Source: Zoogloea sp041908905 | GTDB taxonomy: Bacteria > Pseudomonadota > Gammaproteobacteria > Burkholderiales > Rhodocyclaceae | Direction of reading: 5' to 3' | Length of the DNA stretch: 64,000 bases | NCBI RefSeq assembly: GCF_041908905.1 | Contig: NZ_JAYREK010000009.1 | Span: 1 to 64,000, forward strand | Part shown: in pieces, positions 8,313 through 16,955 of the stretch | How the letters are laid out: every line of letters begins with the position of its first letter | How positions within the stretch are numbered: position 1 is the first letter of the stretch | The notes under the pieces: model-generated | Seen by the model: the letters and a program-made list of their open reading frames with translations, nothing else | Database searches by the model: none | What the model was told of the DNA's origin: nothing | Made by a program: the position numbers and the translations under genes

Positions 8313-9098
8313 TCAGTCCTGGCGGCGCCGGAAGACCCAGCAGCCGTCGTCGGAGGCCTCGGCGGCGAAGGCGTAGCCGTCGCTGTCGAAGGCCTTGAGG
8401 GCCTCGACGTCCTGGATGCCGTGGGTGATCGCGTAGCGGGCCATCAGGCCGCGGGCGCGCTTGGCGTAGAAGCTGATGATCTTGTAGCGGCCGCCCTTCC
8501 AGTCCTCGAAGGCCACGTTGAGCAGCCGCCCCTTGAGCTTGGCGGCCTTCACCGACTTGAAGTATTCCTCCGAGGCGAGGTTCACCAGCACCGCCTCGCG
8601 GCCGGCATCGCGCTCGGCGTCGAGCAGGCGGTTGAGGGCGTCGGTCTGGGTCATGCCCCAGAAGGCGTAGAGGTCCTTGCCGCGGGGGTTCTTGAAGCGG
8701 GTGCCCATCTCGAGGCGGTAGGGCTGCATCAGGTCCAGCGGGCGCAGCAGACCGTACAGGCCGGACAGGATGCGCAGGTGGGCCTGGGCGTAGTCGAGCT
8801 GGGCCTCGCCGAGGCTGCGGGCGTCGAGTCCGTCATACACATCGCCGTTGAAGGCCAGCACGGCCGGGCGGGCGTTGTCGGGGCCGAAGGGGCGCGACCA
8901 TTCGGCGTAGCGGGCCACGTTGAGGGCCGCCAGGGCGTCCGAGAGGTGCATCAGCTCGGCCACCTGGGCGTGGGACAGTTCGCGCAGGCCGGCGATCAGC
9001 TCGGCGGCGTCATCGAGGTATTCGGGCTGGGTGAAACGGGCGGTGGCGAGGGGCGACTCGTAGTCGAGGGCCTTGGCGGGGGACAACACGAAGATCAT
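8313..9098 (-). CDS. yaaA: peroxide stress protein YaaA
   Basis: 261 residues, full family length, beginning with the signature MIFVLSPAKALDYESPL. It also has the conserved YGLLRPLDLMQPYRLEMGT and the helix-hairpin DNA-binding-type stretch FYAKRARGLMARY. In E. coli YaaA binds DNA and limits intracellular iron and damage during hydrogen peroxide stress. A candidate -10 box (TAGAAT, 9127-9132) lies 28 bases upstream. Confidence 0.95.
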   Translation of the reverse strand: MIFVLSPAKALDYESPLATARFTQPEYLDDAAELIAGLRELSHAQVAELMHLSDALAALNVARYAEWSRPFGPDNARPAVLAFNGDVYDGLDARSLGEAQLDYAQAHLRILSGLYGLLRPLDLMQPYRLEMGTRFKNPRGKDLYAFWGMTQTDALNRLLDAERDAGREAVLVNLASEEYFKSVKAAKLKGRLLNVAFEDWKGGRYKIISFYAKRARGLMARYAITHGIQDVEALKAFDSDGYAFAAEASDDGCWVFRRRQD

Positions 9099-9126
9099 GG
9101 TGACGGCCGGAAATGCGACGGCGGCG

Positions 9127-9132
9127 ATTCTA
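9127..9132 (-). promoter_or_regulatory. candidate -10 element of yaaA
   Basis: TAGAAT in the context CTAGAATCG, 28 bases before the yaaA start. No good -35 hexamer is visible. The same hexamer recurs before several other genes in this window. Confidence 0.45.
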
Positions 9133-9152
9133 GCAAAGGGGGCCGGGCCGCA

Positions 9153-10025
9153 TCAGGCCATTGGTTCGAGGTGGGTGGTGACCTCGACGCCGGGCAGCTC
9201 GACCGCGAGGGCGGCCTCGATCTCGTCGAGCAGGGCGTGGCCGTCGCGCACCGTCCAGTCGCCGGGCACCCGCACCACCACCTGCACGAAGGCGGACGCC
9301 CCGGCCCGCCGCGTGCGCAGCCCCTCGAAGGCCACGCCGCGGGGCTTGAAGCCGGACAGCACACACCCGACCCGGGCGATCGCGTCACGGTCGAGGCTGC
9401 GGTCCATCAGGCCATCCACGGACTCCCGCAGCAGGCTCAGGGCTTCGCGGGTGATGTTGAGGCCCACCGCAATGGCGATCAGGGGGTCGAGGCGCAGCCA
9501 GCCGGTCCAGGCGACCAGCCCGACCCCGGCGATGACGCCGATGGACGTCCACACGTCGGTCATCAGGTGGCGGGAGTCGGCCCGCAGCGCGATGGAGTTG
9601 AAGCGCTCGCCGGCCTGGGCGAGCACCCGCGCGACGGCGAAGTTGATGGCGGTGGCGGCCGACGACCAGGCCAGGCCCCAACCCGGTGATTCGAGGGGCT
9701 GAGGGGCGAGCAGGCGCTCCACCGCCGCCCAGATGATCGCCACCGCGGCGCCGAGGATCAGGAAACCCTCGACCCCGCTCGAGAAATACTCGGCCTTGCC
9801 GTGCCCGAACGGGTGCAGGCGATCGGGGGGCGCCTGGGTGACCAGGATCATCCACAGGGCAAACGAGGCGCCGGCCAGGTTGACCAGGGATTCCAGCGCG
9901 TCGGACAGCAGGCCCACCGAACCGGTGACCCACCAGGCCAGGGTCTTGAGGGCAATGGTGAACACCGCCGCGGCGATGGACAGCCACGCAAAATGATGCC
10001 GGTCCATCCGTTGCAGGTCGATCAT
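9153..10025 (-). CDS. cation diffusion facilitator family metal efflux transporter (FieF-like)
   Basis: 290 residues with six hydrophobic segments and a soluble C-terminal ferredoxin-like domain (about 210-290). Metal-site motifs are visible: LLSDALESLVN in helix 2, HPFGHGKAEY in the connecting loop and SRHLMTDVWTS in helix 5. It is expected to export Zn(II), Fe(II) or Mn(II) against protons; the ion cannot be fixed from sequence. ATG 10025 has GGAG ten bases upstream and lies six bases after the relA stop, so the two are probably co-transcribed. An ATG at 10007 is an alternative start. Confidence 0.93.
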   Translation of the reverse strand: MIDLQRMDRHHFAWLSIAAAVFTIALKTLAWWVTGSVGLLSDALESLVNLAGASFALWMILVTQAPPDRLHPFGHGKAEYFSSGVEGFLILGAAVAIIWAAVERLLAPQPLESPGWGLAWSSAATAINFAVARVLAQAGERFNSIALRADSRHLMTDVWTSIGVIAGVGLVAWTGWLRLDPLIAIAVGLNITREALSLLRESVDGLMDRSLDRDAIARVGCVLSGFKPRGVAFEGLRTRRAGASAFVQVVVRVPGDWTVRDGHALLDEIEAALAVELPGVEVTTHLEPMA

Positions 10026-10031
10026 CGCCGC

Positions 10032-12230
10032 TCAGCTCCGCTCCACGTCGGTGACGTCCTTGACGTCGCGGACCAGCTGCACGGCACGCTGGATCTGCTG
10101 CACGCCCTGCACCTCGATGGTGAAGCGCATCCGCGCCGCGCCCTTGCGGCTGAGGGTGTTGACGGCGATCACATTGAGCTTCTCGCGGGAGAGCACCTCG
10201 GAGATGTCGCGCAGCAGGCCCTGGCGGTCCATCGCGTGAACCACGATATCCACCGGGAAGACCGAGCTCTCCTTCGGCCGCGCGCCGCCCCACTGGACGT
10301 TCACGAGGCGTTCGGGGTGCTTGCGGGCGAGCTCCTGGAAGTCGCGGCACTCGACCCGGTGGATCGACACGCCACGGCCGCGGGTGACGTAGCCCTGGAT
10401 CGCGTCCGGCGGCGCCGGCTTGCAGCAGCGACCGAGGGAGGTCATCAGCTTGCCGACGCCGACGATCAGGATCATGTCGCCCGCGTCGCCGGAGTGGCTC
10501 TGGCCGATGGCCACCTCGGCCTCGGCGCCCTCCGGCTCGACGGCCTCGGCCCCGCGCAGGGCGACCTGGATCGCCCGCGGGCCCACCTCGCCGCGCCCGG
10601 TGGCGATGAACAGCGCCTCGGCGTTCTTGAAGCCCAGGCGCGTGGCCAGGTCGTCGATGCTCACGTGGCCGTGGCCTTCGCGCTGGATCTCCTTGGTCAG
10701 CACGCCGCGGCCGCGGGTGAGCAATTCTTCTTCTTCGAGGGCGCTGAAATACTGCTTGATCTTCTGCCGCGCCCGCGGCGTGGCCACGTAACCCTGGTGG
10801 GGGTTGAGCCAGTCGCGGGACGGCCCGCCCTCCTTGGTGGACATGATCTCCACCGTCTGGCCGTTCTCGAGGGGCGTGTTGAGGGTGACCAGCTGGCCAT
10901 TCACCTTGGCGCCCCGGCAACGGTGGCCGAGATCGGTGTGCACCCGGTAGGCGAAGTCGATGGGCGTCGCCCCCCGCGGCATGTCGATCACCCGCCCCTG
11001 GGGCGTCAGCACGTAGATGGTGTCGTCGAGGGAGGCGCGCTTGAACTGCTCGAGCCAGTCGGCGGCGTCGGTGACCTCGTCGCGCCACGACAGCAGGCTG
11101 CGCAGCAGCGCGATCTTCTCGTCGTAGGCGACGTTGGGCACGCCGCCGCCCTCCTTGTAGCGCCAGTGGGCGGCCACCCCCAGCTCGGCGTGCTTGTGCA
11201 TGCCGTGGGTGCGGATCTGCACTTCCAGCGAGCGGCCGTCGGCGGCGTACACCGCGGTGTGCAGCGACTGGTAGTTGTTGCCCTTGGGCATCGAGATGTA
11301 GTCGTCGAACTCCTTGGGGATCGGGGTCCAGATCTGGTGCACGATGCCCAGCACCGCGTAGCAGTCCTTGACCTCGTCCACCAGCACGCGCAGCGCCCGC
11401 ACGTCGAAGATCTGCGAGAAATCGAGGCGCTTGGCGCGCATCTTGTTGTAGATGCTGTAGATGTGCTTGGGCCGGCCATACACCTCGGCCTTGATGCCGA
11501 TGGCCTCGACCTCCGCCTTCAGGCGCGCCACCGCGTCGACGATGAACTGCTCCCGCTCGACCCGCCGCTCGTCGAGCATGCGGGCGATGCGCTTGTAGGT
11601 CTCGGGCTCGAGGAAGCGGAACGACAGATCCTCCACTTCCCACTTGAGCTGCCAGATGCCCAGCCGGTTGGCCAGCGGGGCGTAGATGTCGAGGCTCTCG
11701 CGGGCGATGGACTCCCGGTCGGGCACCGGGTTGTCGGTGAGGTAGCGCAGCGTCTGGGTGCGCGAGGCGACCCGCAGCAGCACGACGCGGATGTCCTCGA
11801 CCATCGCCAGCAGCATCTTGCGCAGCACCTCGCTCTGGGCGCGGATCTCGGGGGCGCTGGTGACCGCCGCCATGTGGGTGACGACGCGCAGGCCGTTGAG
11901 GCGGCGCAGGCCATCCACCAGGCTCGCCACGTGGGCGCCGTAGCGCTGGGTGAGCTCGTCGGCGGGCTGGCTGAGCACGTCGCCGACGGCAAAACACAGG
12001 GCCGCCAGCCGGGTGTCGGCGTCGAGGCGCAGGGATGCGGCGATCAGGGCCATCCCGAGGGCGTGGCTCCAGGTCGACTCGCGGGTGCCGAGCACGCGCT
12101 CGCCGTAGAGGCTGCGGGCCCAGTCGTGGGCCTGCCCGACGCGGGCGGCATCGTCGGGGGCGAGGCCCTCGCAGAGGAGTTCGAGGGCCGACGTGGCGGC
12201 AGCGGAAAGGGAATGAGTGACGGCGACCAT
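10032..12230 (-). CDS. relA: GTP pyrophosphokinase RelA (synthetase-type, degenerate hydrolase domain)
   Basis: 732 residues making (p)ppGpp from ATP and GTP/GDP. The N-terminal region (about 50-110) lacks the His-Asp pair of the hydrolase: where SpoT-type proteins have HD, this reads CFAVGD. The hydrolase is therefore inactive, as in other RelA proteins. The synthetase domain carries EFDD at 307-310 and YQSLHT, the RelA-type substrate loop (SpoT/Rel have RxKD). A TGS domain lies at about 402-465 and an ACT domain at about 655-732, used for ribosome binding and control. It is the first gene of a short unit with the efflux transporter. The start is ATG 12230. Confidence 0.95.
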   Translation of the reverse strand: MVAVTHSLSAAATSALELLCEGLAPDDAARVGQAHDWARSLYGERVLGTRESTWSHALGMALIAASLRLDADTRLAALCFAVGDVLSQPADELTQRYGAHVASLVDGLRRLNGLRVVTHMAAVTSAPEIRAQSEVLRKMLLAMVEDIRVVLLRVASRTQTLRYLTDNPVPDRESIARESLDIYAPLANRLGIWQLKWEVEDLSFRFLEPETYKRIARMLDERRVEREQFIVDAVARLKAEVEAIGIKAEVYGRPKHIYSIYNKMRAKRLDFSQIFDVRALRVLVDEVKDCYAVLGIVHQIWTPIPKEFDDYISMPKGNNYQSLHTAVYAADGRSLEVQIRTHGMHKHAELGVAAHWRYKEGGGVPNVAYDEKIALLRSLLSWRDEVTDAADWLEQFKRASLDDTIYVLTPQGRVIDMPRGATPIDFAYRVHTDLGHRCRGAKVNGQLVTLNTPLENGQTVEIMSTKEGGPSRDWLNPHQGYVATPRARQKIKQYFSALEEEELLTRGRGVLTKEIQREGHGHVSIDDLATRLGFKNAEALFIATGRGEVGPRAIQVALRGAEAVEPEGAEAEVAIGQSHSGDAGDMILIVGVGKLMTSLGRCCKPAPPDAIQGYVTRGRGVSIHRVECRDFQELARKHPERLVNVQWGGARPKESSVFPVDIVVHAMDRQGLLRDISEVLSREKLNVIAVNTLSRKGAARMRFTIEVQGVQQIQRAVQLVRDVKDVTDVERS

Positions 12231-12337
12231 GCGCGCATTATCCTATAGGCTTGCCTGCCGGCGTTTGATCTTGATCGCAAACCGGCGACGAAGCACCCCG
12301 CCCCTTTCGAGACCCCCTGCAGACGAGCCCCCGACCG

Positions 12338-13117
12338 ATGTTCTCCGCCCTCCGCCGCTGGCGCCGCCGACGCCAGGCCGACCGCATGACCGTTTCCACC
12401 GCCCAGTGGGAGCAGGTCGAGCAGAGCCTGCCCTTCCTCGCCTGGCGGCCCGCCGAGGACCGCCCCCGGCTGCGCCGCCTGGCCCTGGAGTTCCTCGCCG
12501 AAAAACAGGTGCACGGCGCCCGCGGGCTCGAGGTGAGCGACACGATGCTGCTCTCGATCGCCCTGCAGGCCTGCCTGCCGGTGCTCCACATCGGCCTCGA
12601 CGCCTACGCCGACTGGGTGGGCATCATCGTCTATCCGGGTGACTTCGTGATCCCGCGCAGCGAGGTGGACGAGAACGGGGTGATCCACGAATACGACGAC
12701 GAGGTGCTGGGCGAGGCCTGGGAGGGCGGCCCGGTGCTGCTGTCGTGGTTCGACGGGGACGACGCGCCGGCCGGCATCAACGTGGTGATCCACGAGTTCG
12801 CCCACAAGCTCGACATGGGCAACGGGGCCGTCGACGGCTACCCGCAGCTACCCGCCGACATGCCGGCCGCGGCCTGGGCCGCCGCCTTCCAGCCGGCCTA
12901 CGCCGACTTCTGCCGCCGGGTGGACGACGGCGAGGACACCGCCCTCGACCCCTACGGCGCCGAGCACCCGTCGGAGTTCTTTGCGGTCATGAGCGAGGCC
13001 TTCTTCGAGACGCCGGGCCTGCTGAAGCACGAATACCCGGCGGTTTACGCCCAGTTGTCCCGCTATTACCGGCAGGATCCCGCCGCCTTCGAGCCCGGCG
13101 CGGACCAGGCCGGGTAA
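12338..13117 (+). CDS. mtfA: MtfA-family M90 zinc peptidase
   Basis: 259 residues. The metalloprotease motif VVIHEFAHKLDMGNG and the downstream Glu in HPSEFFAVMSEAFFE match MtfA (peptidase family M90). E. coli MtfA binds the Mlc repressor and so derepresses glucose PTS genes; it is also an aminopeptidase. Whether Mlc is the partner here is unknown. The start at 12338 has no clear ribosome site; an ATG at 12386 is possible. The gene is divergent from relA, with 107 bases between. Confidence 0.93.
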   Translation: MFSALRRWRRRRQADRMTVSTAQWEQVEQSLPFLAWRPAEDRPRLRRLALEFLAEKQVHGARGLEVSDTMLLSIALQACLPVLHIGLDAYADWVGIIVYPGDFVIPRSEVDENGVIHEYDDEVLGEAWEGGPVLLSWFDGDDAPAGINVVIHEFAHKLDMGNGAVDGYPQLPADMPAAAWAAAFQPAYADFCRRVDDGEDTALDPYGAEHPSEFFAVMSEAFFETPGLLKHEYPAVYAQLSRYYRQDPAAFEPGADQAG

Positions 13118-13135
13118 CGCGGATGTCACATTTCT

Positions 13136-13164
13136 TTGCTTGTCGCCGGTTCCCTGTCTAAAGT
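13136..13164 (+). promoter_or_regulatory. sigma-70-type promoter upstream of the host-attachment-like gene
   Basis: TTGCTT, 17 bases, TAAAGT. The -10 ends 55 bases before the ATG at 13220. Spacing is ideal and both hexamers are close to consensus. Confidence 0.6.
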
Positions 13165-13219
13165 GGAGAGGCCCATCGGCACCTAGGGCACTTCCGATCA
13201 AACAGTGGAGAGCAATCCC

Positions 13220-13663
13220 ATGGCTATTACCTGGATCCTGGTCGCCAACGCGAGTCTCGCCCGTCTGTACGAACACCTCGGCCCCAAGAAGGGCCTCAAG
13301 CTGATCAAGGAACTCGAACACCCCGAAAGCCGCATGAAGAACGCCGAGCTGTCCTCCGACAAGGCCGGTTCGTTCCAGGTTTCATCCGACAGCGGGCGCG
13401 GCTCCCGCGAACAGCAAACGCCGCCCAAGCTCAACGCGGCGCGCAACTTCGCCCACGCCCTCGCCAAGGAACTCTACCTCGGGCGCAGCCGCAACGAATT
13501 CGGCCGGGCCATCCTGGTTGCCCCGCCGGCCTTCATGGGCATGCTCAACGCCACCCTCGACGGCCCCACCGCCCACATGGTGAGCGACCGGCTCGAGAAG
13601 GACTACACCAAGACCCGCGAGCCGGACCTGTGCGGCCACCTCGAGGGCTGCCTCGTGGTCTGA
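13220..13663 (+). CDS. host attachment protein family (Host_attach)
   Basis: 147 residues from the ATG at 13220, with GGAGAG seven bases upstream (a frame opening at 13205 has no such site). The opening MAITWILVANASLARLYE and the C-terminal LVAPPAFMGMLNATLDG match a family named after an Agrobacterium plant-attachment locus. Most members are in non-pathogens, so the name says little about function. The fold resembles release-factor eRF1/Pelota-like domains (family knowledge, not checked here). It is monocistronic, with its own promoter and a GC-rich hairpin after the stop. Confidence 0.82.
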   Translation: MAITWILVANASLARLYEHLGPKKGLKLIKELEHPESRMKNAELSSDKAGSFQVSSDSGRGSREQQTPPKLNAARNFAHALAKELYLGRSRNEFGRAILVAPPAFMGMLNATLDGPTAHMVSDRLEKDYTKTREPDLCGHLEGCLVV

Positions 13664-13670
13664 CCCGCCC

Positions 13671-13707
13671 ACGCCCGGGCGCCGGCCATCGGCGGCAGCC
13701 CGGGCGT
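13671..13707 (+). terminator. GC-rich hairpin after host-attachment-like gene
   Basis: ACGCCCGGGC pairs perfectly with GCCCGGGCGT across a 17-base spacer that itself contains GCC/GGC. No U-run follows, so it may be a weak terminator or an mRNA 3-prime stabiliser. Confidence 0.45.
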
Positions 13708-13816
13708 CACAACCGCCTCCTCACCGCGAACCACCGGGCGCCGGTAGCCGGCCTGCGTATCGCGCTTGCGGACGGGTGCGACAGGCGTCGCGTCCGTCTG
13801 GCTTTATGGGCGGGCT

Positions 13817-14380
13817 TCAGGCCGAAGCCTCCACATCCGACACCCCGCCCGGTAGCGCCAGCGGCCAGCCGGCGAGTCGCCGGTAGCTGGCGCCCGCCTC
13901 CGAGAGGCGGGACTCCATCAGCACCCATCCGGACACCGGCCAGACGATGGCCCCCATAGCCGGCAGAGGCTCCGCACGCGGCACCTTGCGCAGCAGCGTG
14001 ACGTGGGGAACAAAGGGGGTGTCGTCCACCGCGAACCCCAGCCCGGCGAGACGCTGGCGCAGCGCGCCCACCAGCGCGTCGAGGGCCGCCGGCCGTTCGG
14101 CGCAGCCGGCCCACACGATGTGGTTGTGGCGCCAGTGGGCAAGCTGGTCCAGCCTCAAGGTGAAGGGCTCGCCGGATACGCCACCGAGGCCCTCGACGAG
14201 CCCCGCAAGGCGCGACTCTTCGACCCCACCCAGGAAGGCCAGCGTGATATGCAGCGTGTCGCGGCGCATTCGCCGGCCCCCCAGCTGGCGCTGGGCGTCG
14301 AGGCCGGCGGCATCGAGCGCCGCGGCGGCGGCCTCGTCTGGCCACAGGGCCAGGAACAGCCGCCGGGCAGGTTCAGCCAT
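13817..14380 (-). CDS. thpR: RNA 2',3'-cyclic phosphodiesterase (2H family)
   Basis: 187 residues. It carries the two HxTx motifs that define 2H phosphoesterases, HITL near residue 44 and HVTL near residue 125, at the expected spacing. The family (LigT/ThpR) opens 2',3'-cyclic phosphates and was first found as a tRNA 2'-5' ligase activity. It overlaps the end of ispF by eight bases, so it is the third gene of the ispD-ispF unit. Its role there is probably incidental. Confidence 0.92.
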   Translation of the reverse strand: MAEPARRLFLALWPDEAAAAALDAAGLDAQRQLGGRRMRRDTLHITLAFLGGVEESRLAGLVEGLGGVSGEPFTLRLDQLAHWRHNHIVWAGCAERPAALDALVGALRQRLAGLGFAVDDTPFVPHVTLLRKVPRAEPLPAMGAIVWPVSGWVLMESRLSEAGASYRRLAGWPLALPGGVSDVEASA

Positions 14381-14873
14381 CCACCCGCGCGAGCAGCGCC
14401 ACCGCCTGGGCGGCGATGCCCTCGCCCCGGCCGGTGAAGCCGAGCTTCTCGGTGGTCTTGCCCTTGATGTTGACCGCCGCCGGGTCGACCCCCAGGTCGG
14501 CGGCGATGTTGGCGATCATCGCCGGCACGAAGGGCAGGATCTTGGGCGCCCGGGCGATCACGGTGGCATCGATATTGACGGTCTGCCAGCCGGCCGCCCG
14601 CACCGCCGCCGCCGCCTCGCGGAGCAGCACGCGGGAGTCGGCGCCCTCGAAGCGCGGGTCGGTGTCGGGGAAATGACGGCCGATGTCGCCCAGCCCCGCC
14701 GCGCCGAGGATCGCGTCGGTGAGGGTGTGCAGCAGCACGTCGGCGTCGGAGTGGCCGAGCAGGCCGCGCTCGAAGGGGATCGTGACGCCGCCGATGATCA
14801 GCGGGCGGCCGGGGACCAGGGCGTGCACGTCAAAGCCCTGGCCGATGCGGAACGGAACGATGGGATGGCTCAC
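14373..14873 (-). CDS. ispF: 2-C-methyl-D-erythritol 2,4-cyclodiphosphate synthase
   Basis: 166 residues from the GTG at 14873, which overlaps the ispD stop (GTGA). It cyclises CDP-methylerythritol phosphate in the MEP isoprenoid pathway. Visible are the metal-binding DVH motif (GQGFDVHAL), GHSDADVLLHTLTDAILG and GLGDIGRHFPDTD, plus the C-terminal KTTEKLGFTGRGEGI. Length and motifs are canonical. The active enzyme is a trimer with Zn at the interface. Confidence 0.97.
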   Translation of the reverse strand: MSHPIVPFRIGQGFDVHALVPGRPLIIGGVTIPFERGLLGHSDADVLLHTLTDAILGAAGLGDIGRHFPDTDPRFEGADSRVLLREAAAAVRAAGWQTVNIDATVIARAPKILPFVPAMIANIAADLGVDPAAVNIKGKTTEKLGFTGRGEGIAAQAVALLARVDG

Positions 14874-15577
14874 GCCTTGTCCTCCCGGTGCTGGAGAATC
14901 CACTCGGCCAGGTGCAGGTCGAGGGGGAAGGTAACCTTGAGATTGGTCGGGTCGCCCCGCACCAGCCGCGGCCGCAGGCCCATGGCCTCGATGGCGCTGG
15001 CCTCGTCGGTGACGTCGCGGGCCGATTCGAGGGCGCGCTTGAGCATCACGTAGCGGAACATCTGGGGCGTCTGGGCCTGCCACAGGCCCTCGCGGGGCAC
15101 CGTCGCAGCGACGCGGTGGGTGCTGTCCTCGCGCTTGAGGGTGTCGGCCACCGGCACCGCCAGGATGCCGCCCACCTCGTCGTGGCCGAGCTCGCGCACC
15201 AGGGTCTCGATGTGCCAGGGCGCCAGGCAGGGCCGGGCGGCATCGTGCACGAGGATCCAGTCGGACTCACTGGTGTCGTCGGCGATGGCCCGCAGGCCGT
15301 TGAGGACGCTGTCGGCCCGCGAGGCGCCGCCGCAGAACAGCGGCACCAGGCGGTCGCCGAACGGACGCCAGTCGTGGCGGTCCCACGCCTGGTCGCCCAC
15401 CGACAGCACCACGTACACCCGGTCGATCACCGGCGCGGCACACAGGGCGGCCAGGGTGTGGCGGATCAGGGGCTGGCCGAGCAGCGGGAGATATTGTTTG
15501 GGCTGTCCGCTCTTCATCCGGCTGCCGCTGCCGGCGGCGGGGACGATCGCAAAACAGCGGCTGGTCTGGGTTCGCAT
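14870..15577 (-). CDS. ispD: 2-C-methyl-D-erythritol 4-phosphate cytidylyltransferase
   Basis: 235 residues catalysing CTP plus MEP to CDP-ME. The nucleotide loop VPAAGSGSRMKSGQPKQYL and the substrate motif VHDAARPC are intact. It is first in ispD-ispF-thpR with overlapping junctions. A TAGAAT box at 15584-15589 sits only six bases before the start codon; if used, the transcript would be nearly leaderless. Confidence 0.97.
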   Translation of the reverse strand: MRTQTSRCFAIVPAAGSGSRMKSGQPKQYLPLLGQPLIRHTLAALCAAPVIDRVYVVLSVGDQAWDRHDWRPFGDRLVPLFCGGASRADSVLNGLRAIADDTSESDWILVHDAARPCLAPWHIETLVRELGHDEVGGILAVPVADTLKREDSTHRVAATVPREGLWQAQTPQMFRYVMLKRALESARDVTDEASAIEAMGLRPRLVRGDPTNLKVTFPLDLHLAEWILQHREDKA

Positions 15578-15583
15578 CGCGTA

Positions 15584-15589
15584 ATTCTA
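15584..15589 (-). promoter_or_regulatory. candidate -10 element very close to ispD start
   Basis: TAGAAT in GTAGAATTA. A transcript from it would start at or next to the ATG of ispD. It is divergent from the MgtC-like gene. Confidence 0.4.
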
Positions 15590-15649
15590 CTTAATGTCGC
15601 GGCCTTTTCTGCCGCAGAATGCCTCATCACCGCCGTGGAGGTGCCCACC

Positions 15650-16918
15650 GTGCTGTTCTCCCTGCCCTTCGAACCGCGCCAGCTTGAGGCGCTCGGCCTG
15701 GCGACGCTGATCGGCCTCCTGATGGGCCTCGAACGCGAGCGCCGCCCGGCGGCCCTCGCCGGCGTGCGCACCTTCGGCCTCACCGGCCTGCTCGGAGCCC
15801 TGTCGAGCCTGCTCGGCGAACACTTCGCCACCCCGGCGCTCATGATCGCCGGCTTCGTGCTGGTGGCGGTGATGATCATCGCCGCCAACTTCCGCCAGCC
15901 GGAGCCCAACGACCCGGGCACCACCTCGGTGGTCGCCCTCCTCGTCTGCTACTGCCTGGGCGCCATGGTGTGGCTCGGCTACGGGCGGATCGCGGTGATG
16001 GCCGCCGTCGGCTCGACGATGCTGCTCTACTTCAAGTCGGAGCTGCGCGGCGTCGCCTCGCGCCTGACCAGCCAGGACTGGCGCTCGGTGCTGCAGTTCT
16101 CGGTGCTGTCGCTGATCGTGCTGCCGATCCTGCCCAACCGGGGCTTCGGGCCCTACGACGCGATCAACCCGCACCAGGTGTGGATGATGGTGGTGCTGAT
16201 CTCCGGCGTCAGCCTGGCCGGCTACGCGGCCCTGCGCTTCGTGGGCGCCCGCTACGGCGCGCCGCTCCTGGGCCTGATGGGCGGGCTGGTGTCGAGCACC
16301 GCCACCACGATGGTGTTCTCCCGCCACGCCCGCGAGAACCCGGCGATGGCCTCGACCGCCACCCTGGTGATCCTGCTCGCCAACCTGATCATGGTGCTGC
16401 GCGTGCTGGCCATCGCCTGGGCCCTGTCGCCTTCGGCGGTCAGCCTGCTGGTGCCCGGCAGCCTGCTGGCGGTGCTCATCGGCGCGGTGGTGATCGGCCT
16501 CGACTGGCGGCAGCTGGCCAGCCAGGGCGAGCTGCCGGTTCCCCAGACCCGCAACCCCACCGAGCTGCGCGCCGCCCTCGGCTTCGGCGCCCTCTACGCC
16601 GGGGTGCTGCTGTGCGCCGCCTGGCTGTCGGAGATCGCCGGACGCGGCGGGCTGTACCTGCTCGCCTTCGCCTCGGGCCTCACCGACGTGGACGCGATCG
16701 CCCTGTCCACCCTGCGCCTCTACAACCTGCAGAAGATCGAAGGGATGGCCACCGCGATCTCCATCCTGCTGGCCATGCTCGCCAACCTGGGCTTCAAGAC
16801 CTTCCTCACCTTCCTGCTCGGCGGCGCCGAGCTGGCGCGCCGGGTGGTGGTGGGCATGTTCGCCGTCGGCGCGGGCCTTGCCGGGGGAATCATCTGGCTG
16901 CTGAATACATCCCTATAA
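15650..16918 (+). CDS. MgtC/SapB-type plus DUF4010 integral membrane protein
   Basis: 422 residues. The frame is open far upstream over ispD, but GTG 15650 has GGAGG eight bases before it and gives the family's usual N-terminus. The first ~140 residues are MgtC-like (LATLIGLLMGLERERR, GVRTFGLTGLLGAL). The rest is DUF4010, with about eight further membrane segments and SRHARENPAMA in a loop. MgtC proteins act in magnesium-limited growth and F-ATPase control in some bacteria; DUF4010 members are uncharacterised. The end of this gene contains the -10 box of the following amr operon. Confidence 0.88.
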   Translation: MLFSLPFEPRQLEALGLATLIGLLMGLERERRPAALAGVRTFGLTGLLGALSSLLGEHFATPALMIAGFVLVAVMIIAANFRQPEPNDPGTTSVVALLVCYCLGAMVWLGYGRIAVMAAVGSTMLLYFKSELRGVASRLTSQDWRSVLQFSVLSLIVLPILPNRGFGPYDAINPHQVWMMVVLISGVSLAGYAALRFVGARYGAPLLGLMGGLVSSTATTMVFSRHARENPAMASTATLVILLANLIMVLRVLAIAWALSPSAVSLLVPGSLLAVLIGAVVIGLDWRQLASQGELPVPQTRNPTELRAALGFGALYAGVLLCAAWLSEIAGRGGLYLLAFASGLTDVDAIALSTLRLYNLQKIEGMATAISILLAMLANLGFKTFLTFLLGGAELARRVVVGMFAVGAGLAGGIIWLLNTSL

Positions 16919-16919
16919 T
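16914..16919 (+). promoter_or_regulatory. consensus -10 box upstream of amrB
   Basis: A perfect TATAAT overlapping the last codons of the preceding membrane protein, 36 bases before the amrB ATG. No clear -35 hexamer lies at 16-18 bases upstream. Confidence 0.55.
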
Positions 16920-16955
16920 GAAAGCATTCTCTCGCACCTTCGGGACACGAAAATC

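Noticed and set aside
9385..11997. 870-codon minus-strand ORF across relA and the efflux gene in another frame
   Set aside because: Arg/Pro/Ala-rich shadow frame; the real genes in the same strand carry all the motifs.
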